Assembly (NCBI GenBank): GCA_958298945.1
Contig: OY282606.1
Location: 88,605,696 to 88,669,695 of the forward strand
Source: Atherix ibis
Taxonomy: Eukaryota > Arthropoda > Insecta > Diptera > Athericidae
DNA: 64,000 nucleotides
Direction: 5' to 3'
This document shows positions 46,868 through 59,789 of the stretch, piece by piece. The stretch's first letter is position 1. Every line of letters begins with the position of its first letter. Both the position numbers and the translations under genes were made by a program. The notes under the pieces are model-generated. The model searched no databases. It worked only from the letters and a program-made list of their open reading frames with translations, and was not told the DNA's origin.

Positions 46868-48640
46868 AAATCATACCTAAAAAGGTGAAATGTGACTTAA
46901 AGTTTTTAGGTATTCTTGAAAATCGTTATAAAAATTTAAAAAAAAAATACCAAAAATGCCAAATTCTACTTTAGGGTATTTGTAATTTTTTAAAGACCTA
47001 AGATTTAAATGCTTAAAATTATACCTAAAGGGTGAAATTTGACCTAAAATTTTTAGGTGTTCTTGAAGATCGTTTCAAAAATTTTTAAAAAAAATACCAA
47101 AAGTGCCAAATTCTACTGTAGAGTATTTGTAATTTTTTAAAGACCTAAGATTTAAATGATTAAAATTATATCTAAAACGTGAAATTTGACCTGAATTTTT
47201 ATTAACATCTGAGTGGCAAACGATACAATTTAAAATTATACCTAAAAAGTGAAATTTGACCTTAAATTTTTAGGTGTTCTTGAAGATCGTTTCAAAAATT
47301 TAAAAAAAAATACCTAAAATGCCAAATTGTACTTAGGGTATTTGTGAGTTTTTAAAGACCTAAGATTTAAATGCTTAAAATTATACATTAAAGGTGAAAT
47401 TTGACCTAAAGTATTTTGAAGATCGTTTCAAAAATTTCAAAAAAATACCTTTAATGACAAATTGTACTAAGGGTATTTGTAATTTTTTAAAGACCTAAGA
47501 TTTAAATGCTTAAAATTATACCCGAAAGGTGAAATTTGACCAAAAGTTTTTTGAGGATCGTTTCAAAAATTTCAAAAAAAATACCAAAAATGCCAAATTG
47601 TACTTAGGGTATTTGTGATTTTTTAAAGACCTAAGATTTAAATGCTTAAAATTATACCCGAAAGGTGAAACTTGACCTAAAGTTTTTTGAAAATCGTTTG
47701 AAAAATTTTTAAAAAAATACCAAAAATGTCAAATTGTACTTAGAATATTTGTAATTTTTTAAAGACCTAAGATTTAAATGTTTAAATTTATACCTTAAAA
47801 GTTGACCTATAGTATTTAGAAGTTTGGAAAGATCTTACATATAAAAATTAAAATTATACCTAAAAGATGAAAATGGAATCAGGGAACTCGTGATTTTTTA
47901 AAGCCCTTAAATTGGAGACCTCAAAATTATACCCAAAAGTAAAGATATTTGTGATTTTATAAAGATCTAAGATTTTTTTCAGGGTACTAAATATAATGAG
48001 ATATAAAAGTCTAAAATAATAAATTATAGGTAAAATTAGACACTTGATATGGAAAAGCCTGAAATTATACAAAAGTTAATATTGGAGCTAAAATATTTAG
48101 GATTTTTTAAAGATCTTAAATAATCTCGTAAAAATAAAAATTATGCTTAAAAGTCAAAATTAGGCCCAGGGACTCGTGATTTCTTATAGACCTTAGATTT
48201 AAAAGCCAAAAATTATACCTAAAATGTAATATTGGACCTAAGATATTAGAATTTTTTTAAAGATTTTAAATAATCTTGTAAACATTAAAAATGGGACCTA
48301 ATAAAGGAATTTTGACCTAAGATCTTTGTGATTCATAACTGACCTAAGATATAAAATTACAAAATTATACTTTAAAAGTGAAATTGAATCTAAGGTTTTT
48401 AGGAGTTATAATAATATATACCTAAGATATAATAATCTAAAATTATATCTAAAAGGTAATATTAGACCTAAGATATTTGTAATTTTTTAAAAGATCTTAA
48501 ATAATCTCGTAAAAAATTAAAAATAAGACCTGAAAGATGAAATTATACCAAAGATCTTTATGATTAATAAATAACCTAAGATATAAAATTTCAAAACTAT
48601 TCTTAAAATATAATATTGGACCTAAGATATTTGTGATTTT
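46868..48640. repeat. Tandem array, GACCTAAGATTTAAATG type
   Basis: The first part has a higher-order period. GACCTAAGATTTAAATG (allowing one base) occurs near 46995, 47142, 47357, 47492, 47628 and 47764, giving spacings of 147, 215, 135, 136 and 136 bp. Each unit also has AAATTATACC-AAAGGTGAAATTTGACCTAAA and ATACCAAAAATGCCAAATT. The second part (47790-48640) matches the array at 39.8-41.1 kb. Confidence 0.9.
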
Positions 48641-48645
48641 TTTAT

Positions 48646-48673
48646 ACTCAGAGATTTTTTTTAATCTCTGAGT
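48646..48673. repeat. 11-bp hairpin at the array's end
   Basis: ACTCAGAGATT (48646-48656) and AATCTCTGAGT (48663-48673) are perfect complements around a T6 loop, immediately after the last array unit. Confidence 0.85.
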
Positions 48674-50999
48674 AAGATTTTTTTTGCATGTTATTTGTTT
48701 TGCAATATTTTTATTAAAAAAAATTTATTGTTTTTTTTTTAATTTCTATTTAAACTTGACTTAAAAATATTTGTTCTCTTTCAAATCCTATTAATTTTAT
48801 GTTAAATAAATTTGTTCAAATCTGTTTTTATTGAGCAGAGATTTGAGTTTTTCTTATTATTTCCCCATCAAAAAAATATTTTAACATTTTCATGCACTAA
48901 TCTATCGTTGTTAGTTGAAAAAATCTTAATAAAAATCAATATTTCTTTAAATAAATTTTCATAATAACAATAATAATAATGATAATATCTCCAATTATAT
49001 ATAAATAAAAAAAAAATTCTATTGATAAAAATGAAATTAAAAAAGAGTAAAAAAAAATTTCTAGGTCATATTTATGGCGTTTTTCCAAAAATCTATATTT
49101 TACTTTCAAATTAAAAACTTAATAAGAATTTATTAAAAAAAAAAAAGGGGGAGGAAATAAGAAAAAATTATTTACCCATATAGCCTATGGTTAGTTAAAA
49201 GTGTTAACGGCAAGGTCGCTCAAAATAATTCGTCTAAACTTTTCACTATTGTACAATAGTTATACAGGTACTTTATGAATATACACGTACGTTCAAGTAT
49301 AGCATAGAAGAAAAGGTGTAAAAAATTTCTACTAATAGAATGTTATTATTTTTATTATTATTGGTCTAGTGAGCGCACAAGTGAAGTGGTTTTTTCTTTT
49401 TTTCAAATATTTTATTTAAAGAAAAATTTCATATTCTCATAGTCTATTGAATGGTTCTGAAAATATAAAGCTACCCACCACCATGCTTCATTACCACCAA
49501 CCTATCTTGTCTATTTGATCGATCAAAACCACTGAAATTTAATCATACTTTTGGTATATTCGTATATGATTTGTAGAAAGAAAAAAAAAACACCATATTT
49601 TTCCCCACTTGCCTAAAGCTTTAGATTAGCCAGTGACTAGTTGGAAGTTAACACGGTGAACTAAATAAAATTTTTCCTGAAATATAACCTTGTCGTTAGT
49701 GTTCATTCTCTTTATGGCCAATCTAAAATTAAGAGCATACCGCAGATTGAACAACACACCACAGATTATAAATTATGGATAGTCGTTGTAAATAAATCGA
49801 AATTTTACACAAAAAATATTCATAATTTCCAGCATATTTTATCCCTTATATCTTCGGGTTTTTTTTTCTTCTTTTTTGTAAATCTTTATCATATTTAATA
49901 AAATCTAATGAATTTTAACGATTTTTTTAAAAATATTTTTCAATTTTAACAAAGAAAATTTGGTTTTAATTTGTAAAAGAATTTTTTTTTCTTCTCACGA
50001 ATACTATAATTATGATTGGGCTTAGTCAGATAAAAAGGGCGGACTAAAATTGATCATATCTACTAGTCTTACTGACTACTGAACAGATCGCCGCCCCATT
50101 ATCGATCAGATGACACGTGAGAAGGTTATTTGATATTTTACAGTTTTCTTAATTACTTGTTGTATATACCTTAGTTTGGAGGACTTTTCACTAATTTTTT
50201 TCCCTCCAATAACATGCCCTAAATTTCAATTGAGGGATTATTTTTAAACAATTGATTACTAAATTTACTTAAAACAACTGAACCTCTTATTAAGAGATAT
50301 TTTTTTTTTATAATTCTATAGTTTATTTTAGATTAATCAAAAAAGTCTAAAAAAATATTTAAATAAATGCTTATTAGTAAGAAATATTTTTTATTATTTA
50401 AAAAATATTTTTGATCAGCGGATTTATCTCACATATTTTTGTATCTTTCTTTTTATTAACGTGTAAGTCTTTATTTTCTAACGAATTATAACAATTTCTT
50501 GATGTATTTTAAAATTCCTTTAATCACATTTGCTTTAAAAGATTTTCATGGGATTTTTGATCATTTATATGTTATAAAAAATACTTTTTTTTCTTTAAAA
50601 TTTTTTAAGAAACCATTTTTAGTAATATTTTTAACGAAATATAAGTGAATTCTTTACGCTACAATAACACAGATTAGAGTTGTTAAATGGCTTCTGCCTC
50701 TTGTCTTAAATATCTTACATACTTACAAAAAAATCTCACAACTCACACCATTTACCGACATATAAAAGGCATCTCGGCTATATGACAAGCTGGATTCGAA
50801 CTCAGGCAAAATATTTACTTAAAAAATCTCTTTTAATTTATCAAAATATTCTTAACTTCTTTAAAAGTAAACAGTAGGGAATTTTAAAAATAAATAATAA
50901 AAAATTCATTTATACTATAATATTTTTATATTAATTTTATGATAAATATTATTGACAAAAAAAAACAAATAAACTAAAATTTTATTTATATATTAATGA
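48674..50999 (+). other. Probable intron, AT-rich, no exon seen
   Basis: I find no convincing exon or repeat array. Confidence 0.4.
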
Positions 51000-52190
51000 C
51001 TTAAAAGATAATAGAATAGAATTAGACCTAAAAAGTTGATATAGAAAAATTCCAAAGACCGAAAATATAAAAAAAAATCCCAAACTATACCTAAAAACGA
51101 AATTTCTAATTTTTTAAGGACTCTTAAGATATAATCATAAATATTCAAATTGTACCAAAAAGTTGAAATTGTACCTCATATATTTATGTACAATATTTTC
51201 AAAGACCTACGATATACTCGTAAAAATAAAAAATTATACTCAAATGGTAATTTTAGACCAAGATATTTATGATTTTTAAGGACCCTTAAGATATACTCAT
51301 AACCATCTAAAAGTATACTAAAAAAATGAAATTGTACCTCAGATATTTATATTTTTTTTCAAAGACCTACGATATACTCGGAAAAATTAAAAATTAAAGC
51401 TTACTGTTAATGTTGGACCTGAAATATTTGAGTTTTTATTTTTTAAACTGAAGATATATCCATAAGCATCCGAAATCGTACTGAAAAGTTGAAATTTTAC
51501 CTAGGATATTTAGGTGTTTTCAAAGACCTACTATATACTCGTAAAAATCAAAAATTAGACCTAATGGTAATGTGGACCTAAGATATTTTTTTTTTAAAAA
51601 CTGAATATATATTCATACACATCCAAAATCGTACTAAAAAGTTAAAATTGTACTTCAGACATTTTAGGTGTTTTCAAAGACCTACGATATACTCGTAAAA
51701 ATCAAAAATTAAACTTAACTGTTAATGTTGGACCTAAGATATTTGAGTTTTTCTTAAAACTGAAGATATATTCATAAACATCCAGAAAAGAATACTAAAA
51801 AGTTGAAACTGTACCTCAAATATTTTAGGTGCTTTCAAGACCTACGATATACTCAGAAAAATCAAAAATTATACCTAATGGTAATGTGGACCTAAGATAT
51901 TTTTTTTTTAAAACTGAATATATATTCATACACATCCAAAATCGTACTAAAAAGTTAAAATTGTACCTCAGACATTTTATGTGTTTTCAAAGACCTACGA
52001 TATACTCGTAAAAATTAAAAATTAGACCTAAATGGTAATGTTAGACCTAAGATAGTTTTTTTTTAAAACTGAAGATATATTCATGAACATCCCAAATTGT
52101 ACCGAAAAATTGAAATTGTACCTCAGATATTTATCTTTTTTTTTCAAAGACCTACGATATACTCGTAAAAATTCAAATTTATATCTAAAA
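51000..52190. repeat. ~157-bp tandem array, GACCTACGATATACTCG type
   Basis: Landmark GACCTACGATATACTCG occurs at about 51204, 51364, 51525, 51679, 51839, 51992 and 52149, spacings 153-161 bp. Each monomer also has a GGACCTAAGATATTT block and an AAAAGTTGAAATTGTACCTCAGA block. Related in wording to the ACCTAAGAT arrays but with its own monomer. Confidence 0.9.
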
Positions 52191-53294
52191 ATAATAAGAC
52201 AAATACAAGAAAAAAATTCATATTTTAGTCATGATTTTTTTTTTGAAATAACACAGTAAACAGTAATTATCAATAAGAATGAAGCCACTTAAAAAAAAAA
52301 CAAAAAAACAAACAATTTACCAAACGTGATGGAGTATTTAACTTTCCATAAAAGACTATAAAATATAAAAATTTTTTTAGGAGTAAAAATTTCCTTTCCA
52401 ACGATTTTTGAACTTCTTTAATGATGATGGTCAGTAGTGGGAAAAATTTTTCTTATTGATTGTCACATTTATTCTTTCTTTTACCAATCTTTGTTCCATT
52501 GTAATTTTTGGCATTTCATTTTAAATCAAACTAAACGACTACAAAAGAGGTTTACTTTCTTCGCAAATTAAATATTAATCATTTTTAATGTGTTTTCCTA
52601 TAAAAAATTGATTGTTATTTTTTTTCTTCATTTGTTTGAAAATAACAAAAAGGAAAAGATTACAAATTTTTTGGATGAATCTTCTAAAATATTTTCTTAA
52701 CAAATGCCAATAAACAAGAAACTATTTTATAATATTCAAAGTATCTCGGGTAACGATTATTGGATTAAAATTGACAAACGCATACCATAGCTAAAAAAAA
52801 TTGCTGATTACATAATCTATTCTCATCCTACCTGTGTAGGCATGTGTGTGTGTGTGTGTGTGTGTGTATGTACCTATAAATAAACATAGTATGCCCTATT
52901 AATCATCATGTGAATAAATTGAATTTTAATAAAAGCAAATTTTCACCCTACAACAATGATTTTCATAATAAATATCCACTTGATATGTAAGAGTGTGTAT
53001 GTATAGAAGAATAGATGACAATCTAAAGTTCACTGTTGTATCAGGTGGCAACAGGTAGATAGATACATTATAAGTTGGAATATTATTTGATGGAATGTTG
53101 AAGTGTATAACGACAGAAATGACAGTGAAATACATCAGCCGAAAGTGAAAGTTCAAAGAATTCTTTTCACTTTCTTTATTCACAACCACACACATACATG
53201 CATTGGGATGACATTCAATATCATAATCCATCCATGTATTAGTAACATTACTAATGTAAATATGTCGAAAATTCTTCTCTCTTTTTCTCCACAG
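52191..53294 (+). other. Probable intron; (GT)n at 52843-52868
   Basis: Contains a (TG)n microsatellite at 52843-52868. The last ~200 bp are less AT-rich and end in a strong polypyrimidine tract (TTCTCTCTTTTTCTCCACAG). Confidence 0.45.
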
Positions 53295-53330
53295 TTTCCA
53301 AGTCTCCTCTTTCCAGTCCCACCTTAACAG
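53295..53330 (+). CDS. Candidate 36-nt microexon
   Basis: Preceded by a pyrimidine tract and CCACAG, followed by GTATTG after AACAG. If joined to the phase-1 exon at 44952-45069 it stays open and phase 1: 12 codons reading VSKSPLSSPTLT. Frame compatibility and acceptor strength are visible. However, the donor is only moderate, a second CTTTCCAG lies inside, and no protein family is recognised, so this may be a chance pairing. Confidence 0.25.
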
Positions 53331-53545
53331 GTATTGTAAAATTTATGTATGAATGAAATATGAATCACCTGTCAGCAACAAGAATGCGATATAAAAAACA
53401 ATATGATTTTTATGCTCCAAAGCAATCTGTAAAATGCAAATTCAGAACTGACAATTTGAAAAAAAAAATGTATAATCATAACTGTAGAAATAAAACAAAA
53501 GAATAATTGGCAATGTGGGTAGAGAGAGTTATCAGTGTATAGGTA

Positions 53546-55046
53546 CGAGATGTGCCAGAAAAGTAATGAGACTGAATATTATTTATTTTTTGCGCCAATA
53601 TTATTTTCATATGGTCCATCAATGTCATTCCCTTTAAAGTAGTTTCCTTGGGGAGTGGGAGTTTTTTCCCACTCTACTTACTAGTGATGGATGGATAGCT
53701 TTAAGTGGCGTCGCTCCTATGTCCTTGACTATTTTTTTTCGATGTTGTCGAAGGTACAAAGATGACGTCCTGTCAAGTGTTTGCTGGTCATAAGGTACAA
53801 AAAAAAAAAGTCAAACGGACTAAAACCAGGTGAACAGGCGGTAATTTATTTCCTCACAACAAAAACTCAATAACAAAGATGGCCGTGTGCCAGAAATATT
53901 CTTTTTTCATTCAGACGCAAAGACGCCTATTTTTCTGAGCATTTGAAGAATTTTTTTATAAAAAAATTGCTTGGCAGTTCATTCTGGATTGTCTGACCTA
54001 AAAAAAGCTGTCAATCAGTCCCTATATGCATTGCTTTTTTATATTGAATGTCTTCCTGAGCTTGGGGCACACTACAAATACTTTTGTAATCGAAAAAAAT
54101 GTGTTTTTGATAAGGAATGCTTGACAGTTCGTTCTGGATTGATAAGGAATGCTTGACAGCAAAAAAATTGCTTGACAGTTCGTTCTGGATTGTCTGACCT
54201 AACAAGGGCTCTCAATCAGTCCCTTTTTTATATTGAATGTCTTCCTGAGCTTGGGGCACACTACAAATACTTTTGTAATCGAAAAAATATGTGTTCTTGA
54301 TAAGGAATGCTGGACAGTTCGTTCTGGATTGATAAGGAATGCTTGACAGCAAAAAAATTGCTTGACAGTTCGTTTTGGATTGTCTGACCTAACAAGAGCT
54401 CTCAATCAGACTCTTTTTTATATTGAATGTCTTCCTGAGCCTGGGGCACACTACAAGTACTTTTGTAATCGAAAAAAATGTGTTCTTGATAAGAAATGCT
54501 GGACAGTTCGTTCTGGATTGATAAGGAATGCTTGACAGCAAAAAAATTGCTTGACAGTTCGTTCTGGATTATCTGACCTAACAAGAGCTCTCAATCAGTC
54601 CCTTTTTTATATTGAATGTCTTCCTGAGCTTGGGGCACACTACAAATACTTTTGTAATCGAAAAAAATGTGTTCTTGATAAGAAATGCTGGACAGTTCGT
54701 TCTGGATTGATAAGGAATGCTTGACATCAAAAAAATTGCTTGACAGTTCGTTCTGGATTGTCTGACCTAACAAGAGCTCTCAATCAGTCCCTTTTTTTTA
54801 TATTGAAATACTTTTGTAATCGAAAAAATATGTGTTCTTTATAAGGAATGCTCCCCAAAAGCTCATTGAGACTCATAGTCGATGATTCACCAAAGTTTAA
54901 CAGAAAATTTCATATCACAAAAGCACAATTTCACCTTCGTCGTTTTAAAGGGCCAGGAAGTTATTGTACCTTTAAAAGAGACTAACGTACAAGCTATGTA
55001 GAGAGATACCCCGCACTGTTGCCATATTGCAATCTCATCTCACACT
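53546..55046 (-). mobile_element. Mariner family B with internal tandem expansion
   Basis: The left tip ACGAGATGTGCCAGAAAAG follows TA at 53544-53545. The right end is worn (TTGCCATATTGCAATCTCATCT near 55018). Minus-strand sequence near 53810-53760 is a worn C-terminal transposase. A 189-bp segment has been amplified inside (53967-54850). No intact protein. Confidence 0.7.
53967..54850. repeat. ~189-bp tandem repeat inside the mariner
   Basis: TTGCTTGACAGTTCGTTCTGGA (first copy TTGCTTGGCAGTTCATTCTGGA) occurs at about 53967, 54168, 54358, 54547 and 54736, spacings 201, 190, 189 and 189. Units contain GAATGTCTTCCTGAGC and GGGGCACACTACAA. Copies are very similar, so amplification is recent. Confidence 0.9.
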
Positions 55047-57237
55047 ATGCCTTTTAATATTTAAAAAAAAAAACAAATTTCCCAAAAACACGTTATAAGA
55101 AAAAAAAATTAGTAGAAAAAAAGTTTTTTAAATAAAATCAAATATATAAAAAAAAAGTGTCTGACAAAAAGAGATGGAGGAGTTTGAAGGAGTTTGGAAT
55201 TTTCACGTGTTTCGATTGTCAAGTGACCTGCTTATTATTAGATTCATGCGAAAAATTATGTTGCGATTAAAAAAAGGAATGTCGTACACCATGAATTGAA
55301 TGTAATTGAAATTGGAATAAAAGTAATAATGATAAAAAATTAATTTCCATTTATCTGCAATATTTATGTTATTTGCATACATACATAAATATTCGAATTA
55401 GTATTATCATATACGTGTGTATGTACATTGATTAAAATGGACAAAAAAAAATTTATATGAACGATTTTAATATGCATTTAGTTCGGATAAGTTTTATTTA
55501 GTTTTTTTTCGTCTTTTTTTTTGCTTAAGTGCGGTCACGATTAATAATAAAATCAACCGCACAAAGTTTTAAGAATTTGGAAAAGTGAAAGGTTTCGGAA
55601 CAGAGCGCGGCGCACGAGTTTTTGCACTTATGCCCCTGAAATGGCTACACAAACATTCATTCAGGCAAATGGTAAAAGTGCCCTGTCATGCTACTGGTCT
55701 TGTCTTGGACTTGTCTTTTCGTTTGTCTTTTATACTACGACGACCAAGCTACCATGGAAGTGATATTCTTATTGGGCTATGCTTCAAGCAACAATAGAGA
55801 CGTAATGTTTTCGCAATATTACTTAAGTTGAAAATATGTTGCCGTTGTTGCTCCTGTTACTGCTGCTCCTGTTACTATTGTTACTGTTTGTATAGCCATA
55901 ACTGTAACTTGTGTGTTGTTGTTGTTATTGCTATCTCTTCTTACCCCCTCTATCAAATCCCCTAAATTTTCATCTCAATATACTTTTTTTGTATTATTTA
56001 TTGAATGGTTGCCTGATCAGCTCAGAGCACTTCGATACGATACATTTTTCTTCTTTTTTTTTTGTCATCCACTATTAAAATTCAATGTTTCACAAAACAA
56101 AGAAAATTTTATTTAAATACTTTCACTGCTAATGGTTATATAACATAATAAAATGAAAGGATTCCAAAACGTTAACTTTATTTGTTGTTACTATTATTAT
56201 TATTATTATTATTACCATTATTGTTATTGTTATTTTCATTTTTTTACCATTTTTATTTTTTGCATACTATACACACCGGACAATAAAAATTGAAAAAATT
56301 TACAAAAATGAAATTGAACCAAATTTTCTGCATGGTAATCAACACAACTTCCTTCCTCTCTACTTTATATATATATATATTACACACATAAAAGCATAGA
56401 TACATCATTATCGACAGTATAATTTGCATTAAGCGTTAATTTCACTCATTTACCATTCAGTTTATCTTATATATCATATTTATAAATTTGTTCAATCTCT
56501 TTTTTTGATTTTCGCGTTTTCTTAAATTATTATATTATATTATACAGTAAGCATTTGTGTTTTTTCTCTTTTTTTTTTGTTATAATAATTTATATAATTT
56601 TTGATGAAAGTTTATTATAATAAATACAAAATTTGCACATAAACACACACTATTAAAATGAAGAAAAAAAACAACAAAATCGAAATTAATAATAATAAAA
56701 AAGCAATCAAAATTATATGCTGTCTATAATTTAACTGTACATGGTATAATATAAATATAGACAAAAACAATTATCATCTTATTTATGGTATATTAAAGAA
56801 AAGCTTTATTGCAAAAAATTGCCTCCTATTTACTTCCTGCCAATACCGTTCCTATAATCGCGTTCAAAAAGAAAAAATACTGTTTTTTTTTTTTAAAATT
56901 AAGAAATTTTTTTTTAAATTAATTAATTGCGAAAAAAAATTATCGTTATAATATAAAAAGATAACCATTGATAATTTCTTAAATTTCTAATAATTAACAA
57001 CTTTTAAATTTTTTTAATATTTAAAGCAAAGTGAAAAATAAAAACTAAAAATTGTTTTTTTTTTTTTGTTAGTGAAGAAATTTTTTTTTAGTATTACTTT
57101 CACTCTATAATCTTTTCAATTTTATATAAACCTAATCCCCCTTTCCAACCCCTATTAACAAAAAACAAAAAAAAACTTAACAAATTTGTAAAAATTATAA
57201 TTTTTATTAATTTAAAATACAACCTCAACCAAAAAAA
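55047..57237 (+). other. AT-rich DNA, no gene; (TTA)n near 56191-56213
   Basis: A 70-codon frame at 55585-55797 matches no known family. There are a TTA microsatellite and short AT runs. 57120-57160 is C/T-rich but without an exon. Confidence 0.4.
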
Positions 57238-57271
57238 ATGAGTGACTTGCAGCCAGTCATTAATGCAAATG
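57238..57271 (+). CDS. Possible short first coding exon (weak)
   Basis: ATG after AAAAAAA opens MSDLQPVINAN, and the G of AATG is followed by GTATAG, a poor donor, again in phase 1. Codon composition is unlike the A/T-rich surroundings. Support is only this local contrast and phase match. Without splicing the frame runs 32 codons to a stop. Confidence 0.12.
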
Positions 57272-57359
57272 GTATAGAAAATCTAAATTTTTGGTATAAA
57301 ATATTTTATATAATTTTTAAATTGCAATTTATATAAGATACTAGTATTTTTTGCAAAGT

Positions 57360-58400
57360 TTTTTTTTTTTAGGATATTTTTTTTAAATATAGTTTTTTAC
57401 AGGTCATTTTTTAATGATAGTTTCGTAAAGATATTTTTTAAAGTTATTTTTTTTTAAAGATAGTTTTTTTTTAAAATAGTTTTTTGAAGAAAGTTTTTCA
57501 AAGATATTTTTTAAGGACGGTTTTTTAAAGATAGTTTTTTTTAAATATAAATTTTTAAAGATAGTTTTTCTAAATATAGATTTTTAAAGATAGTTTTTTT
57601 TTAAAAATATTTTTTTTTAAGATTTTTGTTTTTTAAATAGTTTTTTTAAGTTAAATTTTTTAAATATAGATTTTTAAAGAAAGCTTTTTAAAAATAGTTT
57701 TTCTAAATATAGATTTTTAAAGACAGTTTTTTTTTAAAATAGTTTTTTTAGGATAGTTTTTTTAAAAATAGTTTTTTAAAGACAGTTTTTTAAGAATAGT
57801 TTTTTAAAACTAGTTTAATTTGTAAATTTTTAAGATAGTTTTTTAAAAACAGTTTCATTTATAAACATTTTTAAGATAATTTTTTTAGTTTTTTAAATAT
57901 AATTTTTTTAAGGTATTTTTCAAAGATAGTATTTTTTAAGATATTTTTTAAAGATAGTATTTTTAAAGATAGTTTTATAAAGATAGTTTTTTTAAAGATA
58001 GTTTTTTAAAAACAGTTTAATATATAAATTTTTTAAGATAGTTTTTTAAGAATAATTTTTTAAAAACAGTTTCATTTATAAATTTTTTTAAATAGTTTTT
58101 TAAAAACAGTTTCATTTATAAATATTTGTTAAGATAATTTTTTAGTTTTAAATATAGTTTTTTTAAAGATATTTTTTTAAATATAATTTTTTAAAGGTAG
58201 TTTTTAAAGATATTATTTTTTAAGATATTTTTTAAAGATAGTTTTTTACAGGTCATTTTTTAAAGATAGTTTTTTTAAAGAAATTTTTTTTAAGATAGTT
58301 ATTTACTGGTCATTTTTTAAAGATACTTTTTTTAAAGACAGTTTTTCTAAAATAGTTTTTTAAACACAGTTTTTGAAGAAAGTTTTTAAAAATATTTGTA
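57360..58400. repeat. T-rich ~18-bp tandem array (TTTTTTAAAGATAG)
   Basis: Roughly 50 imperfect units of TTTTTTAAAGATAGTT, with variants carrying AAACAGTTTCATTTATAA at 57850, 58070 and 58105. Strong strand asymmetry: long T runs on the plus strand throughout. Confidence 0.85.
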
Positions 58401-59787
58401 TTATAGAAATTTTATAGAATTTAAAAAGAACCCATAAAATTATCGTAGTAGACTTATTTAATTTCAATTTTTATTATTTAATAATATTTTTTTTATATTT
58501 TAATTTTTTAACCATCCAACATTCTAATTTATCTGAAAATAAAATTTATTTTTAATAATGTTCATTTCTTAATAATTTGAGTTTTTATTGCTTTAAAAGA
58601 AAATAATATTTTATAAATTTATAGAATTAATTATATTTTTTCGTATTTAAATTTATTTTTATTTAAATTTATTGAAAATACTTTTAGAAGATTAAAGTTA
58701 TTAAATAATTTTTAGATTAATAATATTCTTATAATAATTTAAATATTTTTCGTATTTTTTTTTATATCAAAATTTATGTTTTTTTAACTTCTTATTATTT
58801 TAACAATTAAATGATTTTTAATCATAATTTAACCAGGAAAGCTTTATTTATTTGTGTTTTGAGTAAAAAACTCTTAGAATAAATAAATTCTCAAATAATT
58901 TTTAAATATATCGAAATTTTGAATACGCTTTAAATGTTAATTCTAAAAATAAAAAATAATTTATTACATATTTTTTAAAATTAATTTACCGTAAATGAAA
59001 TGGTCTAAATTTTATTAAAAAAAATTAATTAAAAATAAAATCACGTATGATAATAATTTGAGATAGAGAATTTTTCTCTTAAATTTTATTTAAAAAATTC
59101 TAAGAATTTCTTTTTTTGGTCAATATTTAACGCGTTGTTGAAATTTTTCAGATTTGCAATAATCGGACAAAATTTTCCTAAGGACTTATCTTAATATTGT
59201 TTAATAACAAATCAAACTGAAACTTGTTCTTTCCGTAACAATTTGCGAAAACTTATATAATTTAATTTATAATTTCCACTATAAATAAGAGAAATGAAAA
59301 ATCCAACGAATATTTTTATGCATTTAGAGAAATCACAGTAGCCAAAGAAATAGAAATAGTCAATAATAATGATTAATAAAAGCAGTATTAATGATAGTAT
59401 CATAAATAAATATTGATAAACTGAAGAAAACACTCTTTAAAAATATATTTCTTACTTACGAATTGAAATAAGGAAATGAGAGAGTGTAAAATTTTGTTTG
59501 ATCGAAAATTGCATTTATAAATTTTGCAAAACTTATAAGCTACTCGGTAGTTAGTTGATCATATTAATAAGTAGCTGCAAGCACATAAAGTTGATATTAA
59601 TAAATTTTATTGAAAACTTTACCCAAAAAACCATTTGAGGAAAGCCTTTTAAACAGGATATCGATTAAACATGTAATAATAATAAATTATAAATCTTATA
59701 ATCTCCTACGCATTAAATTTTGAAATTTATCTTACTTGTTGATTGTACGTACACTCCACTCTTACTTGTACTATTTAGTTATGAGCA
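58401..59787. other. AT-rich DNA, no gene seen
   Basis: Extremely AT-rich. The frame at 59212-59433 (minus) is a low-complexity hydrophobic chance frame. Confidence 0.5.
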
Positions 59788-59789
59788 TA

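Noticed and set aside
50780..50815. tRNA-like B-box GATTCGAACTC
   Set aside because: Isolated motif with no A-box and no acceptor stem.
55585..55797. Small gene with a 70-codon frame
   Set aside because: No recognised domain, no exon signals and no start context better than chance.
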